Of a stretch of DNA of 64,000 nt, positions 14,501-25,744 are shown one piece after another (the stretch's first letter is position 1; each line of letters starts with the position of its first letter). This DNA is from Clavelina lepadiformis. Taxonomy: Eukaryota; Chordata; Ascidiacea; Aplousobranchia; Clavelinidae. Where the stretch lies: NCBI RefSeq assembly GCF_947623445.1, contig NC_135247.1:1366501-1430500 (forward strand), in the 5' to 3' direction. A program made the position numbers and the translations under genes. The notes below the pieces were generated by a model. That model was not told the DNA's origin and searched no databases. It saw nothing but the letters and a program-made list of their open reading frames with translations.

Positions 14501-17500
14501 AGGTTAGAACTAATTTAAAGTTTAGACCAGGGTTGCCCAAAGTTTTAAGGGAATGGGCCACATTACATTATTCTTGTGCCTTGGTGGATCGTAAACAATG
14601 ACGCTCAAATTATTTTTTCTCAAAATTTCTGATTAAAAGCATTGGCTTATCGGCCAACAGCATATCAACATGGCTCTTAGTATTTACTTCATCGTTTTTT
14701 GACATTCTAAACTAAGAAACCATCACTAACCTTCCACTGTTTCACAGAATTCGATTTAATTACACTCTATTTACAAGCCGGTTGAGGGTCGCAAAAACTG
14801 TTTGTGCGAGGCGCATGTAGGCAAACCTGGTCTAGTCTTTAGAAGCTGGACATATCAGTAGAATTAGAGAAGGATTTGAATGACAAATCTGTTGGCAGCG
14901 GTGTTTTTGGCATCTCTTAGGGTTGTTGTATTAATGATAACTTGTGCTTAACGATGACAAAAGGTTGTTAAATTGGCATATATGGAGCTACCACCTTATC
15001 GTCGCTATGAAAACTCTTCTGCACAACAGAGGTCACTTTTGTGCTCTGGTATCCTTGTTCTCTGAGGCTTCCTTGCTCCGATGCTAACTGACTGCCAGAC
15101 AGAATCGATACTTTGTCGGACAGTGTTTGCTTTACTATTAAAAACAAAGAAAAATAATTCAGAAGTCAAACGGAAAATGTGCTTTAAATCCAACAATTTT
15201 ACACATTATGGATGGTAGCTGATTGCAAAAAGACAACAAAATTTACCAAAACTTACCAAGATTGCTTGATATGGGCATTCTTCCTCCATAAAAACTTCCG
15301 GTTTGTGAAGCACTTTCTTCCACTGGAAGCTCGGGAGCGAAAAGGACCTGAGGAACATTCAAATTCCGCCATAAAACCTAAACATGAGCAGGAAGCAGGG
15401 ATTGTCCAGAAAAGTACCTGTTTAGGTCCAGATGAGTGGGTGGACGCATTTGACCGTGCACCTTTCCTAGCTCCTGACTCTCCCTGAAGTATTTCGACTG
15501 TCTTGTGTACACCAGAAATGCTTCCAGCGCTTACAACGGAAGCGTTACTCTTTCTCCGATATGCTGTCGGACTTTGATGATCAACAACTATGATGTCATC
15601 ATATTGAATCTATGACGTAATTTGGACGTTAACATTTTAGCGATGGGAGTTATAATGGTAAAAGTTTGCAACAATAGCGTCAAAGTACAAAAAAAAGTTT
15701 TCAGGTCCAATGCATGCTGATTACCAGTATTTGTGAATGTAACCTATAACACAAAACACTAACTACATGCCATGCAGGTTCTTGCACCAAGTAATTTAAA
15801 TAAACTCAGCGCAATTACAACATACCTGCGCCCTAGATTGAACATGTTGCTTAGCTAAAGCTCTCATATCTACAGCCGGTGTGTTCGTTGGGACCTGGGT
15901 CGGAACTGAACCTGGTTGGGTGTGTTTTTGGTGAAGTTTTGGTCGTTTTTCTTTTCTACTATTCTCCTATTCGTACATCAATTGCAACAACTAAAGTTAG
16001 ATTAGCTGCTATTATTGCTATTGACTACTGTCAATCTAAATTGTTGAGCTATTTCATGCAGGTAATTAATGTAAGGAAATACATAGTAATTAAGTTTTTA
16101 TTGGACATGCAGCAACACAAGATAATTGGACATTTCATGCAAATAACGCCGTAAGAAAAGCATTGAATCAGACGCAGCCAAGCACCAATTAGGTTACTCA
16201 AGTTGATTAGGAGATAAGGTTTTAGAAAAATTTACTGTCACCTCAATTTCAGTGATTCCATCTTTAGGGACAATTGCATACGCTTCACTAACCGAATGTT
16301 TGTCAAGCACTCGAACTTTTTCTGCAAAGTAACCAAATGCCATTCAATTTACCAAGTAAATGCCGTATAATTTACCTAGTAAACACTTGCTACAATCACT
16401 GATTTCCTAAACAGTTAACAACAAACTTTTTACCAATTCCAAAAACTTAGGACATTTCAAGTATTTATGCCTTAAAATCCAGTAGTGTAAATGCTTGCAT
16501 TCAAAACTCTATATATATATATATATACGTAGTCCTGTTGGTCTAAAAGATTTATTTTTACTTAATTATTTGGAATTATGACTATTATTATACACTGTAC
16601 GTGTCAATTATGAAATGTCATCTTAATATCATGGTTTCAGGAAAGGACAATTAATTGAGGACACCAAGAAAAACAGGTTTTGATCAGTGAGGCATTGTCT
16701 TTAAGAAGGTTATTATCCTTATCATTCAATTGTTCTTTCTCCCACTTAAGGAACTTACATAACTATTGACAACCACTTGGATAACATACAAAAGGGCCTG
16801 AGCTTGAAAACAAAAGTACAAAGACGTGCTTGGAATAATAGTAAAGTATTATGACAATATAATGGGTTAAGTGTTCCGCTCTGATATTAAATGTCAAGAC
16901 AGACTGTTAAAGCCTTTTTTCTGGCTCAGGAAAGTTTATCGAGAACGGCCAGAAACAATGTTTATCCCATAACATGGTGTACATGAAGTCAAACTTAAAG
17001 TGTATAAGAACTACTCTGTTTAAAGTTTTGGCACACAATTCACTGAATGTTTACAAAACAGGGTGTTTAAAAATATTATAATCTTTAAATGGCTTTAAAG
17101 GTCACTTTGAGTCTCAGAGACAATAATTACCTGTTTCTTGTATAAAGGTTTCACCATAATCACCTTTTTCTGACGTCATAATGTAACCTGAATGCATCAC
17201 TGCTTCCCTGTATTCACTGCAAAGAAGTTTATCATGATGTTATTCTTCAATATTACACGAAACCCTATTTGACTTCTTTCTTACTTACCGATGTTTGTGT
17301 CTTGTTTTGCCTTCGTCATCATGACGAACAGGACCGGTTGTTTCGATTCTGCAGTAATGGATAAAAATGTACAAGTACTAGTGAATACGGAGTAGATCGA
17401 TCCATTAAACACTGAGCTTTCAGATTAAGCAAACTAGTCATAAGGAGTCATGAAGTACAGAGCGATAGAAAAAACGATAACAATTAAACTGTAACTTAAC

Positions 17501-20500
17501 AATTGGATAAAAGTGTAGACGTTGGTGGATCTAAATGATACCTTCCTGCAGCTTCTTTTTCTGATCTTCTTCTACTTCTTCTTTCATTTTTGTCCTTCTT
17601 TTCATCTGAAAAACAACAAACCTTGAAAAACACTAGAACATATTTAGGCTGATCATCCTCGATTTTAACACACCTTTTACTTCATCAACTTCTTCTACGC
17701 CGTGACGCCGGTGTCTTCGATGTTTTCGGTGATGTCTATTGTCCTCTTCTGGTGAAGGCCGATGCTCATTACGGAAAGGTGGTCTGAAAGGCAATCTATC
17801 ATGATTACCGCGTAACTAGCACTTGAAGTTTAAGTTTGATATTTCTGCTACAACCAGAAGGTAATTTCCTAAAGCATATCCATTCTAAAATAAGTTTTAG
17901 CAACTGCTAACCTTTCTACATCTGGTGGAGCCCTCTCTTCTGTGACAGGAATAGATCCTTCTACCTGTATAATAAATTACACAACTTTTCTTCAGAGAAA
18001 CATCACATAAATTAGCAATGGCAACTGATCAGTGCTTTTAATTGTGACCCATATTAACATAGAATGTTTTTAGAGCAACGTACTGTTTTGCGTTTCTCCT
18101 CCTGCACTGCTTTCTTCTCTTCTCTTGTTTTTCTTCTCTGCTCTCTTTCCTCCCTTCTCTTCTTCCTCCTCTCTTCCTTCTCCCTCCGCTCTACTTCTTT
18201 GGAATCAAGTTGATCAGCCTCCTGAACACAAATAAAAACATCTGAATATTTGTATGACAAGTCAATCATAATACTCAATTGTGGAATGGACATTATTCTA
18301 TACGTACCATGTTTCTGCGAAAATAAGGCAGGGCTTATATTATTTTTCGCTTAAAAATATGACACTAGGGCTTATTTTAGGGGATGTCTTTTATTTTCAT
18401 TTATTAAAAACAAAGTTGAGAATTATTTTTATTCAAAAATGATCATATCATCGTCCTCTGTAATGTCTTGGATGTCACTAGGTTCCAAAGTTCCAACAAA
18501 GTTTTCATTTGCGGTAACTGTATTTCCTGCCGAATTTTTGCACCTACTCTTTCGTGTTGAGCAATAAAGGTTTAATCGCGCTATTGACTAGGTCTTATTT
18601 TAAAGGTAGGGCTTATATTAAAATCATTCTCGAAACTCAGGCTAGGTCTTATTTTTAGGGTAGGTCTTATTTTCGGAGAAACACGGTAAGTAATTATACA
18701 AATTTAAGATAGTTAGAGTATGAGGAAAGTCTAAAAAGAAATCCTACCTCTGGAGGGGGTTGAGATTTCTGCTTCACTTTTTCAGCTTGAATCCTTCTCT
18801 CCTGAATTTTCTTCTCCTCAGCTAGTCTTTTCTCTTCTTCCGCTTTCTTCCTTGCTTCTTTGGCCAGTCGTCTTGCTTCTCGTGCTTCCTCTGCTGCCTT
18901 TTTTGCTGCTTCCTTTTCAGCTACTTTTTTTGCTTTTCGCTCTTGTCGTCTTTTCTCACGCCGCTCTTCTTTTAGTTGTTGTTGTCTTCTTTCCTCTTCA
19001 AGCTTCGTTTCTTGTTCTTGGATGAGCCGTTGCCTCTCACGCATTTGTTGGCGAACAGGAGATTCAACAAGACTCTGTTAACGTTATTTTATTGACAACT
19101 AATTCAATGATGTGCAGTTTAGTTTTTACGAATCAAATTATTTTGGAGTTTTAAGCAAGAACTAGCTCAAACATTGCGTAATTTTATTTCACGTAAATAT
19201 TTTGAAGCTTCATCATCACTGGTTACCATAATAGCTCGATGCATGTCTGCCATTAGTTCAGACGCAGCAGAAGACGACCCGGCTCTTTCACTGCCCTCAT
19301 GTGGACGCTGACTTGAAATGACATGCTTGAGTGTGTCTCGGATGTGTTGCTGATGCTCATGGGCAGCGATCAAAAGCTCAGCTAAAATCTGCAATTTCAA
19401 CCGATACATTCGGTAACTTTATCAAAATGATGTCATTGCTAAGACTTGGTTTAAAATGATTAGAATTTTCATGAACACTTTAATTTTTGAAAATAGCTTT
19501 AACCTCTTGCTTTTCTTGTGGCTTCAACTCAGCGTAAGTCACTTCTTGAATCTCTCCAGTTTCATGATACTTCACGGCCTGAATACTTCCAACAGGGATG
19601 GGCGAGGAATGTGCATCATGTTGGGAAGGAGATGCAACTTTGCTCGATATCTTGTCAGAAACTTGAACTTCTGGCTGAAGTGCGCCTTTCACTCTACAGA
19701 AATTACCAAAAAAATCTATAAAAATGTGTCAAATAAAAACTCAAACTTTCTTGATATAAAACAATATTAAAAACTGGTTGACTTAAGGTAAGAGTAACCT
19801 ATTGTTAATGCATTAAGATTCTATTCTACATGCGTAAATAATCTTTGGTTTTAGCAGAAATTTTTGATACGTTTGCTTTCACCTGTAAAATTCATACGAT
19901 GGAACATTGCCGGGAGCAAGCAGCATATTCCTTGTCACTCTGTATGGCGGTGGAATGGCAGCGAGGTTGTAGCTTGTATATTTGTACAGATGTGGCAGTA
20001 ATGGATTTTGCCGATACAAAGTTTTATCAGAAATCATTCCACTACTTCGAAGCTTCTGGAGCATACCTGAAAACACACACCAATTTTCTTTTGCAGGATA
20101 TGTATGTTATTTATGACAATGCAGATAAAAATAGAATGTTGTGTTTATTCGTATATAAAAGTTATTTTACTGTAACATAATATCTTTTGTCATTTTCAAT
20201 CATAAATCTACTTATACTAAAGTTGACGGAAACAGACAACAGCTGTTTGTTATTATGATAAAACTTTATTGTTTTATGTACTTTTTGTTTCTTTTCTTTT
20301 GATCAGCTTTTATCTAATGTTAATATAAATGTATTTTGGGATTGTTGGCCATGCCAAACTTTTATCATTATAGCACCACTGTAATTAAGTTCTTACAAAA
20401 TTTAAACTCGTTTGACGTTACTCTGTTTTTCTTCTATTGGCTGATTGTTTGTAAGCATGTTTCTGTTTTATTGTGTTGTAACATGTTTGCAACACATATT

Positions 20501-22536
20501 TTACTGCTCAAAGTCTATACCAAATATAAAATGATTCAATGCCATTGCAATTGTGATGTCTATAGTTTTAGTACCAGATTTTAAGTCCACTATTAAGTTT
20601 ACACACTACCTTCATCCCAGGATTTTGACCAAGTGGAAATATATCTCTTTGGACTAAATCCTGGCCGAATTCGACGCTCAGAGAAAGCACCTTTTGGCTC
20701 GTGAGCAAATCGAAGAAAAAGATCATCTCCTAAAAATGCAGAAAGCATCTTTGAAGTGCGATTTACAATAAAAACTTTGAATCAAATGAAAAGTATTATT
20801 AAAAAAAATGAAGAATTCTGAACAAAACTAAAACAAATATCTACCTCTTCTTCTGTAATCAGGTTTTCTTCCATAGCTTAGAATCGCATAACTTAAGTCA
20901 TTGCAAGTTTTAAGGGATTCTGTCAATGGGTCATGGTCTTCATCGATGACCAGCTGCTCTTCTTCAACCTTTTCAAATATTGCCATAAATTCTTATGAAA
21001 TAACACAGTATCAGTTATGAAATTGAAATTATCACATCACAATTACACACACACACACACACACACACAATCACACATTACCACATCACATCACATCACA
21101 CACACAATTATCACATCACACATGGAATTACACATTATCAATTGAATTGAAATCAGTTATGAAATAATACATTAACAGTATCAGTTCAATATAATAGAGC
21201 AGGGCGGTCCAAAACTGAGAACATGAAGAGCCACGTTAAGACTTAAGGGGAATATTGCGGTCCGCAAATGGGGAAACTCCACTGTTAGCAAAGGTCTGAC
21301 ATAGCTGTTCTAATCGACTGGATGCTTTCCTGCACGACTAACATTGCACTCTTTGATGCTTTCTACTTGTTTGCGACTGTGCTTGCAACAAGAAGTTAAA
21401 ACCATCGCACGTGTGTATCGTCACACAGTACTGTACTGTGTTGTTAGCCGTAAGAAGGCATTATCACCTCATCATAATCACATATTGACTTGCGTTTCAA
21501 TTATTATGTGCAACTTATTTCAGGCTGTAAGGCTAATGCAACTCATTTAAACAAAAACAGGTCTGTTGTAACAACTACGGATTTTACACTGCAAAGTACA
21601 GTGTAAAGTGTAGCACCAAACTCCAAAAGTATTTGCGGGCTGAACAAACTCTATTCGCAGGCCACGTGCGGCTCATGTGCCAGAGTTTGGACCACCCTGT
21701 AATAGAGTATGCAATATTTTGTTGCACAGAGTTGCATAAGATGTTTTATACTGGCATTAAGATGGAATTTTGCTATAGAAATGAAACAATTCTTTTGTAT
21801 GAAATTTACCAAAAATCAATAAACAATTACTTTCACTTTAACTTCCTTGACATTAATTTTAAGTTTTAGTCAAAAAAACAATAGGCTTACACCTGAAGTT
21901 TTAATTTCTTATGACCTACAGGATAATTTTTTCTTTCTTTCTGAAGTCTTTCCTCCTCCAAGTTTTTCTTGGCTAATTCCTCCGAAAACAACAGCAAAGC
22001 TCCTGCAAATAAACACCATAAAGAATTCCGCTTAAAGCTACCTAACAAGCAATCTCTACTTGACAGCAGGAGCACTATAAATTTTACGCAGATTACGAAG
22101 TTCACCTTTGCGCGTTAAAAAGGTTTTGTGCAGTGGAACAAGATTTCGTGGATGGCTTGATTGGCTGCTAAACTGTTGCTGTGCTGCTCTTCTCCGTAAT
22201 TCTGCTACCTGTAATTTTATAAAATTTCCATGTTTATAAAATAGTGAGTTCACAGTTTTCCCTTCCAATCATTTTTAAGGATTTTACTTGGTAGCGTTGA
22301 TACTTTGACTGCAAATTGTAATAATCTTCTGGTTCAAGATATACGTCCAATCTCTCATGACCATTTTTAGCAACCTAAACACATAGGAAAATAAGCTAGT
22401 AACTGTTATTGCAGTATTGATAAAACATGGTATCTTTAACAACAGATTAATCACTAGCACGTCAGTTTAATGAAAATTTATACAGTACCTGTCCAATTCC
22501 TTTCGAGAGCAAAGACAGTGGCAAAGAACTTGCCAT
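6863..22536 (-). CDS. KIAA2012: KIAA2012-like giant coiled-coil protein, 46 coding exons
   Basis: Start ATG is 22536-22534 and stop TAG is 6865-6863. Coding exons (5' to 3' on minus): 22536-22489, 22374-22288, 22208-22106, 22002-21893, 20968-20845, 20729-20610, 20066-19883, 19693-19504, 19388-19227, 19074-18748, 18221-18084, 17964-17912, 17783-17674, 17605-17542, 17348-17289, 17216-17131, 16321-16242, 15894-15826, 15609-15418, 15347-15257, 15134-14995, 14479-14170, 14107-13970, 13143-13061, 12928-12745, 12613-12514, 12360-12192, 12082-11996, 11713-11603, 11521-11465, 11322-11125, 10677-10518, 10445-10294, 10224-10118, 10037-9869, 9784-9598, 9433-9230, 9089-8938, 8871-8739, 8646-8598, 8533-8395, 8322-8108, 7975-7825, 7729-7616, 7537-7365, 7016-6863. 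They sum to 6234 nt (2077 residues plus stop) and every junction keeps phase, which is the main evidence for one gene. All introns are GT-AG except the one after 10294, which has a GC donor. The N-terminal module resembles vertebrate KIAA2012 as I remember it (a protein of unknown function); the rest is low-complexity Ser/Lys/Glu sequence with coiled coils. The gene structure is secure, the name less so, and the function is unknown. Confidence 0.75.
14528..14829. mobile_element. hAT-type MITE, 302 bp
   Basis: The left end reads CAGGGTTGCCCAAA and the right end, on the other strand, CAGGTTTGCCTACA, a typical hAT-style CAGGG-TGCCCAAA terminus. The flanking octamers are gtttagac (14520-14527) and gtctagtc (14830-14837), matching at 6 of 8 positions, as expected of an old 8-bp target duplication. 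It carries no transposase. It lies in an intron of the KIAA2012-like gene, between exons 21 and 22. Confidence 0.65.
16509..16527. repeat. (AT)n microsatellite
   Basis: A short run of alternating A and T in the 810-bp intron (16322-17130) between exons 16 and 17 of the KIAA2012-like gene. I see no exon elsewhere in that intron. Confidence 0.85.
18084..19074 (-). CDS. KIAA2012: Central coiled-coil exons (10 and 11) of the KIAA2012-like gene
   Basis: Exon 10 (19074-18748, residues about 377-485) and exon 11 (18221-18084, residues about 486-531) encode an almost pure Glu/Arg/Lys/Ala/Gln helix, with repeats such as EEERRQQQLKEERREK and EREQRRKTREEKK. This composition is typical of a single long charged alpha helix or coiled coil. 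The two exons join in phase 0. The 380-bp TA-flanked MITE lies in the intron between them. The mirrored plus-strand open frames are shadows of this exon. Confidence 0.85.
18307..18686. mobile_element. TA-flanked MITE with transposase-tail relic, 380 bp
   Basis: The ends are inverted copies: CCATGTTTCTGCGAAAATAAG on the left and, on the opposite strand, CCGTGTTTCTCCGAAAATAAG. Each is flanked by TA (18305-18306 and 18687-18688), the duplication expected of the Tc1/mariner-pogo superfamily. Just inside, motifs of the form GGGCTTATATTA and GGTCTTATTTT recur. On the minus strand the interior contains an open stretch ending in a very acidic tail (EPSDIQDITEDDDMIIFE then stop), which looks like the C-terminus of a pogo/Tigger-type transposase. 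The superfamily assignment is inference. Confidence 0.7.
20610..22536 (-). CDS. KIAA2012: N-terminal conserved module of the KIAA2012-like gene (exons 1-6)
   Basis: Residues 1 to about 197. The segment begins MASSLPLSLLSKGIG, followed by LDVYLEPEDYYN, then HKTFLTRKG joined across an intron to ALLLFSEELAKKN, then a basic run ending GHKKLKLQ, a stretch with LKTCNDLSYAILSYG, and FSPKRYISTW. The order of an LSLLS-G start, an EPEDY motif, a KTF-TRKGAL-L-SE motif, an LAILxYG helix and a KRY segment is what I recall of vertebrate KIAA2012. The donor of exon 3 was chosen at 22106 (GTGAAC), because reading further puts the next exon out of frame while this donor restores the TRKGALLLFSE motif. A hAT MITE sits in the intron after exon 4. 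Confidence 0.7.
21045..21125. repeat. (CA)n microsatellite plus TCACA-rich tail
   Basis: A pure AC run at 21045-21069 is followed by degenerate TCACA/CACAT repeats to about 21125. It lies in the intron between exons 4 and 5 of the KIAA2012-like gene, next to the hAT MITE at 21200. Confidence 0.9.
21200..21699. mobile_element. hAT-type MITE, 500 bp, perfect 8-bp target duplication
   Basis: The left terminus is CAGGGCGGTCCAAAAC; the right terminus read on the other strand is CAGGGTGGTCCAAAC. The element is flanked by identical octamers taatagag at 21192-21199 and 21700-21707. The terminal sequence and 8-bp duplication place it in the hAT superfamily. The interior has no credible transposase frame, so it is non-autonomous. 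It is inserted in an intron of the KIAA2012-like gene. Confidence 0.9.
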
Positions 22537-23740
22537 TGTTGTGTACTATCTTTCAATTAAGCTAAGCTAAATGGTAATGGCCATTTTTATCGGCTCCTAC
22601 CATAAGTCTTATGGGCTAAATTTACAAATTATTAGGCCTAGTATATTTCAAGCTTAAGTTTCCCCCAACAAAATGTTTTCGCATAACTTTACATGATATT
22701 TTTCAACTAAACCCAAACATTCGTTTTGAAACGCGTTCCTTAAAATCACTGTATCAATCATTTAAAGTTTCTCCGCCCAGACTGACATTAAACCTTGCGT
22801 TTCTGCATGACCTAGCCTATCAAACAGCACATTTTTGTTTGTAACTTGCACCAACAATAGATTCTGACATTTCCCCTACAATGGACAGATTACAAAGAAC
22901 CAAGTGGTATAAGTTTTCCGTCGAATACCAGGATTGTAATATGATGCCATTCAGTAGCCTGTGCGTGTCCTGGTGTCAAAACGTTGTTTTCAAGAGATGT
23001 CGCGCACACTTCCTTATTATCAGTAGCGTACTCCATCGCCATGACAAAGCTCTTCATGTGACGTAATATGTACACTTTACAGTTGGACGCTTTTGTTAAG
23101 GAATCCATTATTGAAAGGCTTTAAGTGTTTTGATATGTTTTTTTCGAAATAAAAAATATTTTAACTGATACGTTAGCTTTTTTTTACGTTTAATTTCACA
23201 CATTTGTTAATATTAATTGTATTAACGTTATGGCCTGTTATTTTGTACACAATTAAATTGGTAAATACTTAGTCGCAACCAATTTCAACATTAACATTAA
23301 AAAAACATACCGTAAATTTATTGTTATGTCCCCCTTTGAAAAAAAGTATTCATTTGTCTTAAATAACGTTACAATGTGTTGATTGTGTTCTAATCAGACT
23401 TGAAAAATATCGAATTAAATCATTTTCTACAAATGACGATTTAGCAACTTGGGAATCCCCTATTTGAAAACAAGCCATAAATACAGAAACGTTTTCGATC
23501 AAATGCAATCTGTAAAACCCTAAATCAACCAGTTTAATCACAGCTGGGTAGCGTGGCCGTGTCAGTGTCACAAATAATTATTACTTTAATTAGCTATGAG
23601 CACCTTTTAAGCTTTTTCGGCCTTGTCACTTTTTCCTATTCATTAGCGCATGCTAATAACAATTGGCTTGAGTTTTTCATCCCTTTCTCATTATTATTGA
23701 TCAGAAATAAAATGATTGATTAATTATATATTGGTAAATG
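22537..23740. other. Upstream region of the KIAA2012-like gene, no gene seen
   Basis: About 1.2 kb upstream of the minus-strand start. No exon-like open frame with recognisable similarity is present. It should contain the promoter of the KIAA2012-like gene, but I cannot identify a specific core element. Confidence 0.4.
23605..23725. repeat. Dispersed repeat copy 1 (partner at 35.3 kb)
   Basis: This segment resembles 35315-35430 in the same orientation: both have a run like TTTAAGC-TTTTC-G-CTTTGTCAC-TTTCCTATT, then TTAGCGCAT-CTAATA, a GGCTTGA-TTTTT block, and a tail of AATAAA-TGATTGAT. It is diverged, with no recognisable ends. It is probably an old interspersed element. Confidence 0.6.
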
Positions 23741-23841
23741 GAGTCTAGTGCAGAAGTGCACAATCATAGAATGCCTTTGCACACTAGAGCCCAGCTACTT
23801 AAATTTTAATGTCATCTGGCTGTGTACTTCTGCATTAGACC
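23741..23841. mobile_element. Hairpin-like mini-MITE, 101 bp, with 9-bp direct repeats
   Basis: The first about 22 bp (GAGTCTAGTGCAGAAGTGCAC) and the reverse complement of the last about 22 bp (GGTCTAATGCAGAAGTACAC) match at most positions. The unit is flanked by identical tggtaaatg at 23732-23740 and 23842-23850. The inverted ends with a 9-bp duplication suggest a very small non-autonomous DNA element (Mutator-like or hAT-like). The RNA would fold into a long hairpin, so a small-RNA gene is an alternative. Confidence 0.65.
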
Positions 23842-23850
23842 TGGTAAATG

Positions 23851-25591
23851 AATACAGGTATGAACACTTATGCTATTCTGGTTATATCATTTTGCTATGC
23901 ATAGGTACCATAGTTCTTTCTTTGTAACTGTATATATTTTCCTTTAATGTATGTACATGCGGAAGTTAAACTTCGCTAAATTTCCCTTTACCAAAAATTG
24001 TCGCCTGCTGCTGATGGCAACACTGCCAAGCTGGTAGTTTGCATAACTTTTTCTTGCAGAAAGATATCTGATTAGAAAGAAAGTTTTTATATCTTAAATC
24101 AGTTATAATTTTGAACAAAGTTAGGCAACTATTTAATTTGTGCATGTTGGAATGTTGAACAAGTTAATAGCTTATAGCTATGTGCATTTGTATCGATACA
24201 TGGCAGTATGGTATAGTCTGTTGCCAGCTATTTTTCAACATGTCAGATAGCTGTGGTACTTCTCTGCATATGTAACATCTCAGCTGATATGCTGCACGTA
24301 GCATATTCCTTTGCACAATTTTTCTTCTTCATGCATTCATTGAAAGCTATAATGCAGTATGTTCCATTTCCCATAAAATAAGAGGTGAAGTAGCTACTTC
24401 CATTTTATCTCATTTGTTGATCATAATGTTCTTGTATGACACCACAATTACCTCCCTACGTGTCATTAAAATTACATGAAGCTTTATTTGCACACTTTTA
24501 GCCACAGTTAATTTTTCATATGACCTACACATGCTATCATCAATTTATAAATGAATCATTTTCGTTTCTACGAAAAAATCATTTGGGCCATGTTGGATTT
24601 ATTTTTTGTTGCAAGCTGTTTCGCTCTCAGGGTTGTAGTTGAGTTGATTAGCTTATCATTATTGAACAGTCTGGTCTTGAAAGCTATGTAAACTGTTTCA
24701 GGTAAAATCAGCTCCTCTAGAATTGTGCATTGTTTAAAAAATTTCAACACCAGTTTAAATTATCAAAAAGTTTTACACAATTTTATAATTCAAAGCTTGT
24801 TATGATTAGTTGGATCTGTATGTCAGTCGTTTATAAAAGATGCAGTTATGAGTGGCTGCACAACTTGATCATTTGTTGCTGCTCAACAAAATGTACTCTT
24901 GCCTGTAAGCAATGAAACAGCTAGAATTAAGTGCTTAGGGTTTTTTATTTGGATAAAACTTACAATTCTGAACAATGGGCTTAGTGCTTAGAAAGATAAA
25001 CCATATATTTTATATATACACAAAAATTGAATTATAATTTAAAACTATGTGAATAACTGATAAAGTTAAAGAGAAAGTAGTTACAGAGCAACTTTTAGTT
25101 AAAATCTTTGCCATGAAATTTCCAATTGTTAAACAGATGTTGCTCAATGCACAATTGATCTTGTTTCTCTTGCTTTTAATTTCTATTTTAAGAAGTTCAA
25201 GAAGAAATTTGTTTTGCAACTTGACAGTTGAGCAAAGAATTGAAGATACATTCACTAAATACCTGGGAGAGCTGGCTCCAGCAGAGTAAAATTTAAATTT
25301 TTTATGAATATGTAAAAACAGCTTTAAATAAGTTCCTGTACAACAAACATGATTTTCTAAATATTAACACCAGAGAAGAAATTCATTTTGCTTATCTTAC
25401 AGTTTTTTCTAACTGTACAACGAAGCAGTAGCAGTTAAAAAACTACATGATTTTTGGTTTAAATGGTGATCACAATTTTTGAGTACTTGGTTACAACTCT
25501 TAAGCTATCATTATCACACTATCTTATGGAAGCTGATCCAGTATATTATTGAAGAGATTACAAAAAAGGATTTATATTTTGCTATTAAAGC
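23851..25591. other. Intergenic, no gene seen
   Basis: AT-rich sequence between the mini-MITE and the 3' end of the G alpha gene. Only short chance frames are present on either strand; no repeats with clear boundaries were noticed. Confidence 0.45.
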
Positions 25592-25597
25592 TTTATT
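25592..25597 (-). terminator. Candidate polyadenylation signal of the G alpha gene
   Basis: TTTATT on the plus strand gives AATAAA on the minus strand, about 150 bp downstream of the G alpha stop codon at 25747-25745. Position and strand fit a cleavage/polyadenylation signal; the actual cleavage site is not visible. Confidence 0.5.
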
Positions 25598-25744
25598 TTA
25601 CGTTTTGTGTCTTTTCTTGAACAGGGACATATAGTTTTCAAAAATTTATCAACCAAAGCTTCTGAACCACAAAAAACAGCTTTCTTGAAGAAGTCTTTAA
25701 AATTTTTTGCCATCCTTCTACATGACAACTCCATTTTAAGGCGT

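Noticed and set aside
22060..22208. Longer exon 3 of the KIAA2012-like gene ending at a GTAGAG donor
   Set aside because: It leaves the next exon out of frame, whereas the GTGAAC donor at 22106 restores phase and the conserved TRKGALLLFSE motif.
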